Translations under genes and position numbers: made by a program
Part shown: positions 25,981-37,562 of the stretch, piece by piece
Layout: every line of letters starts with the position of its first letter
Numbering within the stretch: the stretch's first letter is position 1
Notes under the pieces: model-generated
Databases searched by the model: none
Told to the model about the DNA's origin: nothing
Seen by the model: only the letters and a program-made list of their open reading frames with translations
NCBI RefSeq assembly: GCF_011075055.1
Contig: NW_025401111.1
Span: 248,001-312,000 of the forward strand
Length of the DNA: 64,000 nt
Reading direction: 5' to 3'
DNA from: Mangifera indica
Taxonomy: Eukaryota; Streptophyta; Magnoliopsida; Sapindales; Anacardiaceae

Positions 25981-27328
25981 TGGTACGTGCTGTCGTTGAC
26001 ACCCAAATTAAATCCTAAATTTCTGCAACAAAAATGTAGTAAAAGAAAGTAGGGATCGTTCCCTCGAAGAGCTTTGATTAGTATGTCGTCACAGATAAAT
26101 CGAAACAAATAAATAAAAAGGGGGGTTTTGAAGTGAATGCAAATTATAATGAAAAACATTAATTAAAAATTCAGTAAAATAATCTAAAAGGAATAAATCG
26201 ATTTAACAAACCTTGGTCTTCGGTCACATCCACCATTAGAACTACGATTGATCATCGAAACAAAATATCAAATTAATTAATTGAATATTCGTTGTGGTAT
26301 TGAATTAACCAGTAATTCCTTATGATTAGTTAACCAAAAACATGTATTCCAATTAACCCTTATTGATTAATAATTCAGATACGATCTCGAATTTAATTAA
26401 ACAATAGCATTATGAATTAGAAAGACCAACGAAGCAAGACAACACAAACGTACGACGTTGCATTTAATCCAGTTGATTATTTTCCTAGGATTTAAAGTTT
26501 CTAACGCAGCAAACGATAAACCTAGTTGCCACTTCGATTAGGTGGATTGAACAATTACGGATTCAGCACCTAAACTAGCAATAGATTATATTAATTGATA
26601 AACTAATTACGCACCTTAGAAATCAACCAACACAATCATGAAAAATAATTCAGAAAGATAACCAATACTCAAATAATTAAAAGATGCATTAAAGAACAAA
26701 AATAAATCTCACAATCATTGTAGTTCCATGGTTTCAGATCCCTTCAACCAAGAGAAATTATTCAGCCACTGTAAACCATATTTTGCTCTCCAATTCTCTA
26801 AGTACAATGGTTGATAAATCTCAAATAAAAATAAGAGTATATATATTATCTTCCTACTAAAAATCTGGAAACTGAAAGTGAATCTTAATCTTCTAATCCA
26901 ATCAAGCAAAGTGATACATATCTTCCCAAAAAGAAAGGAAAAGATATGTATTTTTAATGTATATCCTTCCTCCAAAAATATCCTTCCTTATCTGACTCAA
27001 TTAATCCTCTTTTCCAGCTGGTGATTATCCCTTTCCTAGGAAGCAAATCTTAATATTTAGTGGACCCTTGCAACAGATCTGGACGTTCAGATCTGTTTTC
27101 CGAATTCTGCTCTCATCTTTCACGTGCCCACGCCTACCTAGTCTGCATTACGAAAATTCCAGATTAATAGATCTGCTCCAGTTTTTCATCTTTTTGGCCT
27201 AACTTATTCTAAAATTGCTCAAAGCTTCCTAAAAGCAAAAAAATAAGTAATTCTATTAGATTGAATCAAATTTTCACACAACACAAAGGAATTATAAATC
27301 AAAATAGTAACAATTAATGGCCTTATCA
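25981..27328 (-). repeat. Athila LTR (3' LTR in element sense)
   Basis: 1348 bp, nearly identical along its length to 36204-37557. Differences include single substitutions and a short insertion in the other copy near 36945-36958. Confidence 0.95.
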
Positions 27329-27345
27329 AATTCCCCCACACTTAT
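27329..27345 (-). promoter_or_regulatory. Athila polypurine tract
   Basis: Read on the minus strand, AGTGTGGGGGAATTT directly precedes the 3' LTR, the classic site of plus-strand DNA priming in this group. Confidence 0.85.
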
Positions 27346-29040
27346 CTTTTGCTCATCCTCGAGTAAAACAAAAACAAAAACAAAGCAAACACAAAAATGT
27401 TCTATCAATCTCTTTTCTCACGATACCAAAAAGTGTGCATACTTTAAGATTCAACACAACCAAGATTTAAGCATCAACACACATCATTATCAAACTTTAC
27501 AAGGAAATATGCACAAAGACAAATCAAGATAATCACATTCTAAAGCATGTATAAAGTTTTGGTGAATCTCCTCACGGTTATCACTCATATCACTCATGTG
27601 TTTAATGGTTCGGTGTTTCGCTCAAATTCTTCCAATGCAAACATTCTACCATAAGCTTGCTTATACACCAAATCTCCACCACTTAGATTATATACATGCA
27701 TAAATCAAAAGGACTTTATTTTAGGTTGCAATTGGGCTTTGGGTAAAGGTGAGAATTAATGGATACAAAAGGTTAAAACCATGAATATTAACAAAACATT
27801 TAAACACCTAAGGGGAACAAAAATGTAAAGCTAAAGCCACCACATTCACCATTTTGCTAATTGCTATTATCTTTCTCTTCTCTCTTTTTCAACTTCCTTT
27901 TTTTTTTTTTTCTTTTTTTTTGTTACAGCATTTTTTCTATTTTCTTTTTCAGTTTTTTTTTTTTAATCACTAAGAGAATTGATAATAAAGCTAACAACAT
28001 ATGACAATAACTAAGAGAATTTAAGTCCCCTTTTCGCCCACACTTAAAATTCTTCAAGATAGCAAATTCACTAAGCAACAAATTTAAGTTTAAATGCCTT
28101 GCTCATTTTCATGGTTGGGTGAGGATTTTTACTTGAAGGCTTGGGTTTGTAATATGGTTTTAGCACAAAGAATCCAGGGCTTTGTAAGGCTCAAGGGGCT
28201 AACTAAGGAAATTTAAAATAGGTTGGCTTTTTAAACTAAAGGGTTTAAACAAGAATGCCTTTATCATTTTCATGCATGCATATTTCAATGTGGTCTCGAA
28301 ACGGTTCAAAGCAAGTTCTAGAGATATATTCACATGGGAGAATATCACTCATCAAAGAAAATATAGATTGATATGAATGTTTCAATCTTTTTCGGCTCAA
28401 AACTCACGGGTTAATTAAATTCACCTTAACTTCAGACAAACTTGAGCACTCAATTATCAAAATTTGTTTAAGTGCATACCCCTAATTAATCTAACAAATT
28501 AGTGTACAATGCTCTCCTTTTGAATCGGCTAAATTTCAAGACATGCATACAAATTAATTCATTCAAAGTGAGATTAATGGACTGTTTAGCTGACTAAAAA
28601 AACAGGGAAAGATACACTAGCTGCCATAAAAATCAAACTTTATCCAGCAAGGAACAGCAACATAGACAAAACAAAGCAAAAATTTTAGGCATAATAGAAT
28701 ACGCCTAACACAAGGAAGACAGAACAACAACAAAAAAATTGACAGAGAAATAGAATATAATAAAAGTAGAACAAATAAGACTAGAGTAGAGAAGAACAGA
28801 ACAAGTAAACAAAACAGAGCAGAAAATAAATAAATAAATAAAATAAAACTGAAGGATATAATAGTACACAACAGAAAAATAAACAGCAGAAAAATAAAAC
28901 ACAAATAAACCCTCCCCTACAGTTAAACCAAACATTGTCCTCAATGGTCAAACAAAACAAAATAAAATGAGAACCAAAATTTAAAAGAAAAGGAAAAGGA
29001 AACTTCTCTGGTTTTTGTGGAAAAGGAGGAACGGTTTGAA
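27346..29040 (-). other. Athila long non-coding region
   Basis: No coherent reading frame lies between the third ORF and the polypurine tract. T-rich tracts near 27890-27965 and A-rich tracts near 28730-28900 give spurious hydrophobic frames. A long untranslated stretch here is usual for Athila elements. Confidence 0.7.
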
Positions 29041-30390
29041 TTATGGAGATGGTGGAGATGGCGGCGTGAATCCTTGTGAATTGAAAAAGGCTAGCAGATT
29101 GCGCTCCATATGGTCTAATTTTTGTTCACATCACTGCAGCTGTGCCCCTATACTATCGAATGAATCAGCATAGGAAGATGATGCAAGATCTACTTGTGGT
29201 TGGGTGCTGTTGGGATCTGCTTCTGCTGGCGTTCTTTACTGCTTGTTTGGCCTGGAATGAGGCATTGCTGCTGGTCCAGGTTACATGAAACTGAAACTGC
29301 CATCTGCTTGTTTTCTCACAATCCCCATCCTGTCTAAACAAGTCATATCCAATGGTTCCACCTCACAAGCAATATGCATGTTATGACTAGAGACATCTAA
29401 TAAACCTAAGTTAACGACTAATTGAGTAATATATGAACCAAGGATTAAGGGTTTATTTCTTTTCTGGACCACTGACTGGAATTGGGTGAGTAACCAAAAG
29501 CCTAAATTAACCTGAATGCTATGCTCCATACACCATAAAAAATAAAACTCAATTTTAGAAATAGTACCTACACTATCCCTTCTTCCAGAAAAATTAAAAG
29601 CCAAGAATCGTTGTAAATATTTGAACACAGGGCTTTTTAAATAAGAACTCTTAGAAGCACTAGGATTATAAGGATCTAAATCAACTGACCATTCATGCAA
29701 TAATTCAGTAGGATTAAAATCATGATTGTAATCACATTAGGATCGTACGTAGCGCTCACTCTTTTCATCCTCTCGTTTCAGAAACCCCAAAGCAATGTTA
29801 AATTCAGAAATTGAACACGAACATTCTTTCCCCATTAACCTAAACTCAACTATCCCCTTGGTAAACAAATCAAATTCCTCAGTAACATTAAATTGAAATG
29901 TTGTATAAAATTCACGGGTGAGCTCAATAAATGCAGGGCAGTCCACATATACATAATTTTGTCAATTCAATCTATTCACTAGCTCATCAATTTCATTACG
30001 AATGCCTAATTGATCAAGAGTGTGAGTGTGAACATACTTACATGGGTAGATTTTGCGCTCACACATAGACCCATACCGTTGTTGGTCTTGTTCATCAATG
30101 AAGGTATTGAAGCCGCCTAATTTGAGTTGTAGGCTACTGGAGATTTCCAATTTCTTCCCTTTTTAAGTGCGCAAACGTGGACCCAAGTAGACTGAAGCCT
30201 TGGTGGTTGGTCGTGGCTGGGGTGACGGTAAAGGGGATGATGGTGGAAGAGTTACATTTGCAGGAGAGGGTATAGACTGTTGAGTTCTATTGATCGGTGA
30301 TTCGTCAAAATCAGACAACGGCTCTGGTGTGGGTGGTCTCCGATGGTCGGATTTTGCTGTTCGATGATGCTGTGAACGGGTTCTGACCAT
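29041..30390 (-). pseudogene. Athila downstream ORF (env-position, ATHILA ORF-1 family)
   Basis: One unshifted reading frame of about 450 codons runs from the ATG at 30390 to TAA at 29041, broken only by nonsense codons (30163, 29962, 29737, 29281 and two later). The N-terminus is basic then Pro/Ser-rich (PTPEPLSDFDESP). The middle resembles plant Athila ORF-1 proteins: MCERKIYPCKYVHTHTLDQLGI, FTKGIVEFRLMGKECSCSISEFNIALGF and QVNLGFWLLTQFQSV. It lies 3' of pol, where an envelope would sit, but I see no clear signal peptide or C-terminal membrane anchor. Its biochemical role is not established. Confidence 0.8.
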
Positions 30391-30887
30391 GGTGTTGCAG
30401 AATGGAGGAAAGGGGCTGCTAGGTTTTTGTTTTAAGTGGAGAGAAATTTTTGAGGCATGGGTTTGTCAAATATGGTCTCTGAAAGCAAATAACTCAGCCT
30501 TTTAATCACGCAAATTCATATGGGCCCCTTGAATTTAAGAAAATATCAAAGCCAAAGTTTGACTTTTGACAGAAATATATGACCCAGCTCCAGATTACCA
30601 AAATACAGATTCCTCCCCTCGTGAACATTTACAGAAGGCTAATTGAGACTGGCAGGAGGAAGAAGACGATTGAACAGTAACCTAAAAATAAATTAAAATA
30701 AACCCAATAAAAAAATCATAAAATAATTGCTAATTAACTATCTAAACATCCTAAAACTGAAATTTAAAACCGAAATTAAAGCAATTGTTTAAAAAATTAA
30801 AATTGAAGCATTAATCAAAATTAAGCTTGGGTTGCCTCCTAAGTAGCGCTTTTGTTTACAGTCGTCGGCTCGACGTAATGCCTTCGT
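30391..30887 (-). other. Athila spacer between pol and downstream ORF
   Basis: Holds the leader of the downstream ORF. No frame or repeat was recognised. Confidence 0.5.
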
Positions 30888-33800
30888 CTATTCATCCATG
30901 TACATGGGATCTTTCAGCTCCACTTCTTCGACGTTTTCAGTTGGCACTCCTTCGTAAAACAGTTTGAGTCTATGGCCATTAACTTTAAATACTTTCGATG
31001 TCGTTAAGCTCTGAATCTCTACTGCACCATGAGGAAAAACGTTAGTAACAACGAACAGCCCAATCCAACGAGAACGTAATTTACTTGGAAATAATCGAAG
31101 TTTTGAATGATAAAGGAGAACTTTTTGGCCAAGTGAAAATTCCTTTCTGGAAATCATTTTGTCATGGAATGCTTTTGTTTTCTCCTTGTAAATTCTAGCA
31201 CTCTCGTACGCGCCATTGCGAATTTCTTCTAATTCTTGTAGCTGTAATTTCCTATGTTCGCCACTCTCATCCAACTTCATATTGCTCTGTGTTCTAATTC
31301 AACTGGAAGATGACAGGCCTTACCGAATATCAACCTATACGGCGACATCCCAATTGGCGTTTTGTACGCTGTTTTGTATGCCCACAATGCATCTTCCAAT
31401 CGCAAACTCCAATCCTTTCTTGTCGGACCAACTGTTTTCTCTATGATTGATTTAATTTCTCGATTCGAAACCTCAGCTTGTCCGCTGGTTTGTGGATGGT
31501 ACGCCGTAGCAATCTTGTGTGTTACACCATATTTTTTTAGTAGTGCCTTTATTGTTTGGTTGCAAAAATGTTTCCCTTGATCGCTAATTAGAGCCTTCGA
31601 AATGTCGAACCTGCTGAATATGTTAGATTTAAGGAAACCTGAAACAACTTTAGAGTCATCAGTTCTGGTAGCTTTCGCTTATACCCATTTCGAGATATAA
31701 TCAACTGTCAATAAAATATAAACGTAACCAAACGAAGATGGAAAAGGCCCCATGAAATCAATACCCCAAACATCAAAAATTTCGCAAACTAAAATAGGAG
31801 TTTGAGGCATTTCATTTTTCTGCGAAATATTACCTGTTTTTTGATAGCGTTCACAAAATTTACAAAACAAGTATGTGTCTCGAAATAAAGTTGGCCAGAA
31901 AAATCCACAATCTAGAATTTTTCTTGCTGTCTGTTTTGCTCCAAAATGGCCTCCACAAGCATACAAATGGTAGAAGGTAATAATAGAAGAAATTTCAGTT
32001 TCAGGTACGCACCTTCTTATAATTTGATTAGCGCAACGCTTCCATAGATGCGGATCATCCCATATGTAATATTTTGCATCATTTTTCAGTTTGGCTCTTT
32101 GAGCCTTAGATAAATCAGTTGGCAGTGTGTTAGTAACTAAATAATTCACCATGTTTGTGTACCAAGGCAGCCTGTAGCTTGCTGAAAATAACTGCTCATC
32201 AGGAAATTGCTCCTGCAGATTCTGCTCTGTTTTTACATGAACCAAACGACTTAAATGGTCAGCAACACGATTTTCTTGTCCAACTTTATCCTTGATCTCC
32301 AGGTCAAATTCACTCAACAGCAGAACCTATCTTATAAGCCTTGGTTTTGCCTCCTTCTTTGTTATCAAGTACCTAAGGGCTGCATGGTCAGAGTAAATAA
32401 CCACTTTAATACCCAATAAATAAGAACGAAATTTTTCTAATGCAAAGACAACAGCCAAGAGTTCTTTTTTAGTGGCCGAATAATTTTTTTGTGCATCATT
32501 TAAGGTCATTGATGCATAATATATGGCATATGGCACCCTTCCAACTCGCTGCCCCAAAACAGCTCCTACGGCGTAATCACTTGCATCACACATTATTTCA
32601 AATGGGAGACTCCAATCTGGTGGCTGGATTATTGGTGCAGAAGTCAGCAGCTGCTTCAACTTGTCAAATGCATTTTTACAGCTTTCATCAAACTTAAAAG
32701 TCACCTCTTTCTGCAGCAGTTTACATAATGACAATGCAATACGTGAAAAGTCTTTAATAAAGCGTCGGTAAAAACCTGCATGGCCAAGAAAAGAACGAAC
32801 TTCCCGACTAGCGGGGTAAGGTAAAGATTGAATAATATCAACTTTAGCCTTATCTACCTCAATACCCCTAGCTGAAACTACATGTCCTAAAACTATACCT
32901 TGCTCAACCATAAAATGACATTTTTCAAAATTTAAAACAAGGTTAGTTTCAATGCATCTTTGTAACACAAGTGTAAGATTCTGCAAACAATTATCAAATG
33001 AGTCTCCATGAACAGTAAAATCGTCCATAAAAATTTCGATAATGTGCTCAATATAATCTAAAAATATACTTACCATACACCTTTGAAAAGTAGCCGACGC
33101 ATTACAAGCTCTAAATGGCATTCGTCGATATGCAAAAGTTCCAAATGGACATGTGAAAGTTATCTTTTCTTGATCTTCGGGAGCAATTGCAATCTGAAAA
33201 TATCTTGAAAAACTATCTAGAAAACTATAGTAAGCTCGACCAGCCAACCTTTCCAACATTTAATCAATAAACGACAACGAAAAGTGATCTTTACGGGTTA
33301 CCGAATTTAATTTCCTATAATCTATACAGACCCGCCACCCATTCTGAACTCGAGTAGGCACCAATTCATTATTTTGATTTTTTACCACTGACCCATTCGC
33401 TGTCTGAAATAGGATAAATTACTCTGGCTTGAAGCAACTTCAAAATTTCCTTCTTTACCACTTCCATCATTGGTGGATTCAACCTCCTTTGTGGCTGTCG
33501 AATTGGCTTAGCTCCATCTTCAAGATGAATTCGATGCATGCAAGTAGCGGGACTGATTCCTTTTATATCAGCAATGGTCCATCCTATGGCTGTTTTATGC
33601 TTCTTCAGAATCTGCACCAGTTTTTCCTCTTACTGCTTATTTAACTTGCTGGAAATAATCACTGGTAAGGTCTCCCCATCTCCAAGGTACACATATTTTA
33701 GGTGATTTGGAAGAGGTTTCAGCTCCAGCTCTGGTGCCTGCAAAATAGAAGGTATCAATTTTTCGTTAGACATGGGCAACTCAATATAAGATAAATTATC

Positions 33801-34760
33801 TGTATTTTTCAGCTCTCTGCACTCATTCATCTCTGCCCCTGCATTCTGCACATCTGAAATTAATTTAGGTTCATCTCTTTCTTTCAAAATATTTTCCTGG
33901 TTAGCTGTTTCCAACTCATCTTCATCATCAAAAATTTCCTGCACTAGAGAATCAATTAAATCAACTGAATACACAGGAAAATCTACATCAGGATATTTCA
34001 TAACATCATAGATATTAAATTGGACAGCTTTACCATCAAACTCCATGGTCAGTGTGCCTTTATGAACATCAATTTTCATTCTAGCTGTTTTCAGAAAAGG
34101 TCTTCCTAACAAAATAGGTACAAATTGGTCATTATTTTCTATGTCAAGAACATAAAAATCAGCTAGAAAAATTAATTTATCATTAACCTAAACAAGAACA
34201 TCTTCAATTAATCCTTTTGGATATGCATTCGATCTATCGACCAATTGAATAACTACACTAGTTTGTTCTAAAGGTCCAAGATTAAGAGCAGAATAAATAG
34301 AATATGGCATTACATTAATAGATGCTCCTAAATCTAACATGGCTTTTTCAATTTTTGCTCCTCTTATGGTGCAAGGGATACAAAACATACCTGGATCTTT
34401 GCATTTTTCAGGAAGACTTTTTCGAATTATGGCTGAAACATTTTCTCCTACCTTTATCTTTTCATACTTTTTGAGTTTTTGCTTCCTTTTCAATGTACAC
34501 AACTCTTTCAAAAATTTAGCATAGCGAGGCACTTGTTTTATTACATCAAACAATGGAATATTGACTTCGTACTTCTGAAAGGTGTCATATAAATCCGCAT
34601 TACTTTCGTACTTTAGTTTTAAAGCTTTAAGAAAAGGAGGAACAGGTTTGTATTAGCTGAAAGAAGGATATTTACCTGTCGTTACCTTTTCGGAAGGATT
34701 ATTTTCTACTGCCACTTCTTTTCTATTTTCCGCTTGCTGTGTTGGTACAGGTGGTTCTTT
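30888..34760 (-). pseudogene. Athila pol: protease, RT, RNase H, integrase
   Basis: Minus-strand order: protease with MLDLGASINVMPYS at 34188-34553; a spacer with ISPATCMHRIHLEDGAKPIR leading to RT; RT core with [15 protein letters not shown] and catalytic FMDDFTVHG (32327-33259); RNase H with [13 protein letters not shown] and SDHAALRYL; integrase zinc finger HLYACGGHFGAKQTA with CKFCERYQ, then WGIDFMGPFPSS (31679-32317); and a C-terminal GPF-type tail (30888-31280). A deletion removes the segment expected after ISDSEWVS (about 33380), shifting frame. Stops occur near 32326 and 31678, and the integrase tail is in another frame. RT is otherwise well preserved. Confidence 0.9.
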
Positions 34761-35015
34761 AATTGGCATCTCTAACTCTTTTCCACTTCTCAGCACTATG
34801 GTACTAGCATTCTCCTTTGGGTTCACCACAGTTTATGATGACAGTTTACTTGAATTTTGTGCTTTCAGCCTACTGATTGCAGTAGCCATTTGACTCATTT
34901 GATTCTCCAGATTTTGAATGCTGGTTCTTGTTTCCTGCTGAAATTTCACAGTGTTAGTAGCCATAGTTTTAACAATATCCTCAAGAGATATACCTGAATT
35001 AGAATTTTGGGTTGG

Positions 35016-36032
35016 TTACTGTTGTCTAGGAATATAAGGCTGCTGATACGGTTGAAAATTATTCGAAGGCTGATTCACATTTGCATTCCCATAATGAAAA
35101 TTAAGATGATCTCTCCAATCGGAGTTGTAGGTATTTGAATAAGGATTATAATTATGATTTCGCTGTTGTTGTCCTAAAAATCCACCCACCGCATTAGCAT
35201 GTTTAGAGCAGTCCTCCTGAAGTGTTGGACACATATCAGTTGGATGTCCTCCTACCAAACAGATTCCATAAACTTTCGCTGCCTCTGTTTTTCCTACAAC
35301 CATTTGATGTACAAGAGTAGTTAGATCATCAAGTCATCTTTCAAGAGAAGATACATTTACCTCATTGACACATCGAGACGAATGGTCTAATCTATTCCCA
35401 AATTGTTATGAATTCGACGCCATATTTGCAATTAAATTCTGGGCTACTTCAGGTGTTTTGTCAGCCAATGCTCCACCACTTGCTGCATCAATCATATTTC
35501 TCTCATTTGATAGAAGTCCTTCGTAGAAATATTGAATAAGCAGTTGGTCACTAATTTGGTGATGTGGACAACTCGCACAGAGTTTTTTAAAGCGCTCCCA
35601 ATATTCGTATAAAGACTCTCCACTTTGCTGCCTAATGCCACAAATTTCTTTCCTTATGTTGGCTGTTCTTGATGCTGGAAAAAATTTCTGCAGAAATAAT
35701 CTTTTCATCTCATGCCAAGTAGTGATACTTCCAGCAGGTAGATAATACAACCAATCTTGCACATCATCTTTCAAAGAAAACGGAAAAGCCCTCATCTTGA
35801 TTTGTTCTTCAGTTACTCCATTCGGTTTCATTCCAGTGCACACCACATGAAATTCCTTTAAATGTTTATGAGGATCTTCACCTGCAGAACCATGAAAAAT
35901 AGGTAAAAGATGAATTAGTCCAGATTTTAATTCGAATGTGGTATTAACATCTAAATTCGGAAAAGTAATGCAGTGTGGTTGTTGATTTAAATCTGGAGCA
36001 GCAAGCTCTCTTAAAGTCTGATTTTTAGCCAT
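35016..36032 (-). pseudogene. Athila gag
   Basis: The 208-codon frame 35406-36032 holds the retrotransposon gag domain: IHLLPIFHGSAGEDPHKHLK, FPFSLKDDVQDWLYYLPAGS and TWHEMKRLFLQKFFP. After an in-frame stop the same frame continues (35016-35303) through the zinc knuckle YGICLVGGHPTDMCP, where the first Cys of CX2CX4HX4C has become Tyr. A Gln/Asn/Tyr-rich tail (FQPYQQPYIPRQQ) follows. Gag would coat the RNA genome in cytoplasmic particles. The frame is shared with the protease downstream. Confidence 0.9.
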
Positions 36033-36182
36033 GTTTTCCTCTGTTTCGTAAGCAGATCTGTGTGCTTGCAGTCTCCTTTTCGTTTCTTTTCTCAGCCCTT
36101 TTACAGTCTTTTCAATTTCTGGATCAAACTGTAAACTAGCTTATTTCAAAGATCGCATAACGAACATACAAATTAAAAACTC

Positions 36183-36203
36183 CCCCGCAACGGCGTCAAA
36201 ATT
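36183..36203 (-). promoter_or_regulatory. Athila primer-binding site
   Basis: On the minus strand, just after the 5' LTR, the sequence reads TTTTGACGCCGTTGCGGGGG. It resembles the tRNA-Asp-type site (TGGCGCCGTTGCCGGGG) of Athila elements with changes. Confidence 0.8.
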
Positions 36204-37557
36204 TGGTACGTGCTGTCGTTGACACCTAAATTAAATCCTAAATTCCTGCAACAAAAATGTAGTAAAAGAAAGTAGGGATCGTTCCCTCGAAGAGCTTTGA
36301 TTAGTATGTCGTCACAAATAAATCGAAACAAATAAACAAAAAGGAGGGTTTTGAAGTGAATGCAAATTATAATGAAAAACACTAATTAAAAATTCAGTAA
36401 AATTATCTAAAAGGAATAAATCGATTTAACAAACCTTGATCTTCGGTCACATCCACCATTGGAACTACGATTGATCATCGAAACAAAATATCAAATTAAT
36501 TAATTGAATATTCGTTGTGGTATTGAATTAACCTATCATTCCTTACGATTTGTTAACCAAAAATATGTATTCCAATTAACCCTTATTGATTAATAATTCG
36601 GATACGATCTCAAATTTAATTAAACAATAGCATTACGAATTAGAAAAACCAACGAAGCAAGACAACATAAACGTACGACGTTGCATTTAATCCAGTTGAT
36701 TATTTTCTTAGGATTTAAAGTTTCTGATGCAGCAAACGATAAACCTAGTTGCCACTTCGATTAGGTGGATTGAACAATTACGGATTCAGCACCTAAACTA
36801 GTAATAGATTATATTAATTGATAAACTAATTGCGCACCTTAGAAATCAACCAAAACAATCATGAAAAATAATTCAGAAAGATAACCAATACTCAAATAAT
36901 TAAAAGATGCATTAAAGAACAAAAATAAATCTCACAATCATTGATAATTCTCTAAGTTCTATGGTTTCAGATCCCTTCAACCAAGAGAAATTATTCAGCC
37001 ATTGTAAACCATATTTTGCTCTCTAATTCTCTAAGTACAATGATTGATAATTCTCAAATAAAAATAAGAGTATATATATTATCTTCCTACTAAAAATCTG
37101 GAAATTGAAAGTGAATCTTAATCTCCTAACCTAATCAAGCAAAGTGATACATATCTTCCCAAAAAGAAAGGAAAAGATGTGTATTTTTAATGTATATCCT
37201 TCCTCCAAAAATATCTTTCCTTATCTGACTCAATTAATCCTCTTTTCCAGCTGGTGATTATCCCTTTCCTAGGAAGCAGATCTTAATATTTAGTGGACCC
37301 TTGCAACAGATCTGGACGTTCAGATCTGTTTTCTGAATTCTGCTCTCATCTTTCACGTGCCCACGCTTAGTTTGCATTACGAAAATTCCAGATTAATAGA
37401 TCTGCTCCAGTTTTTCATCTTTTTGGCCCAACTTATTCCAAAATTACTCAAAGCTTTCTAAAAGCAAAAAGATAAGTAATTCTATTATATTGAATCAAAT
37501 TTACACACAACACAAGGGAATTATAAATCAAAATAGTAACAATTAATGGCCTTATCA
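36204..37557 (-). repeat. Athila LTR (5' LTR in element sense)
   Basis: 1354 bp, the partner of 25981-27328. It abuts the primer site on one side and the GTTGT target duplication on the other. Confidence 0.95.
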
Positions 37558-37562
37558 GTTGT

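Larger units (their letters stand above)
25981..37557 (-). mobile_element. Athila-type Ty3/gypsy element
   Basis: An 11.6-kb element with 1.35-kb LTRs beginning TGGTACGTGCTG and ending CCTTATCA (plus-strand view). An exact 5-bp duplication GTTGT lies at 25976-25980 and 37558-37562. Transcription runs on the minus strand: primer site beside 36204, gag, protease, RT, RNase H, integrase, then a separate downstream Athila ORF, a long non-coding part and the polypurine tract at 27329. The size, tRNA-Asp-like primer site and third ORF are Athila traits. The LTR copies are close with few indels, so this is a younger layer of the nest than the copia elements. Confidence 0.95.

Noticed and set aside
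28617..28944. Hydrophobic minus-strand frames resembling membrane proteins
   Set aside because: They come from an A-rich (T-rich on the minus strand) non-coding tract of the Athila element and have no start context or conserved motif.
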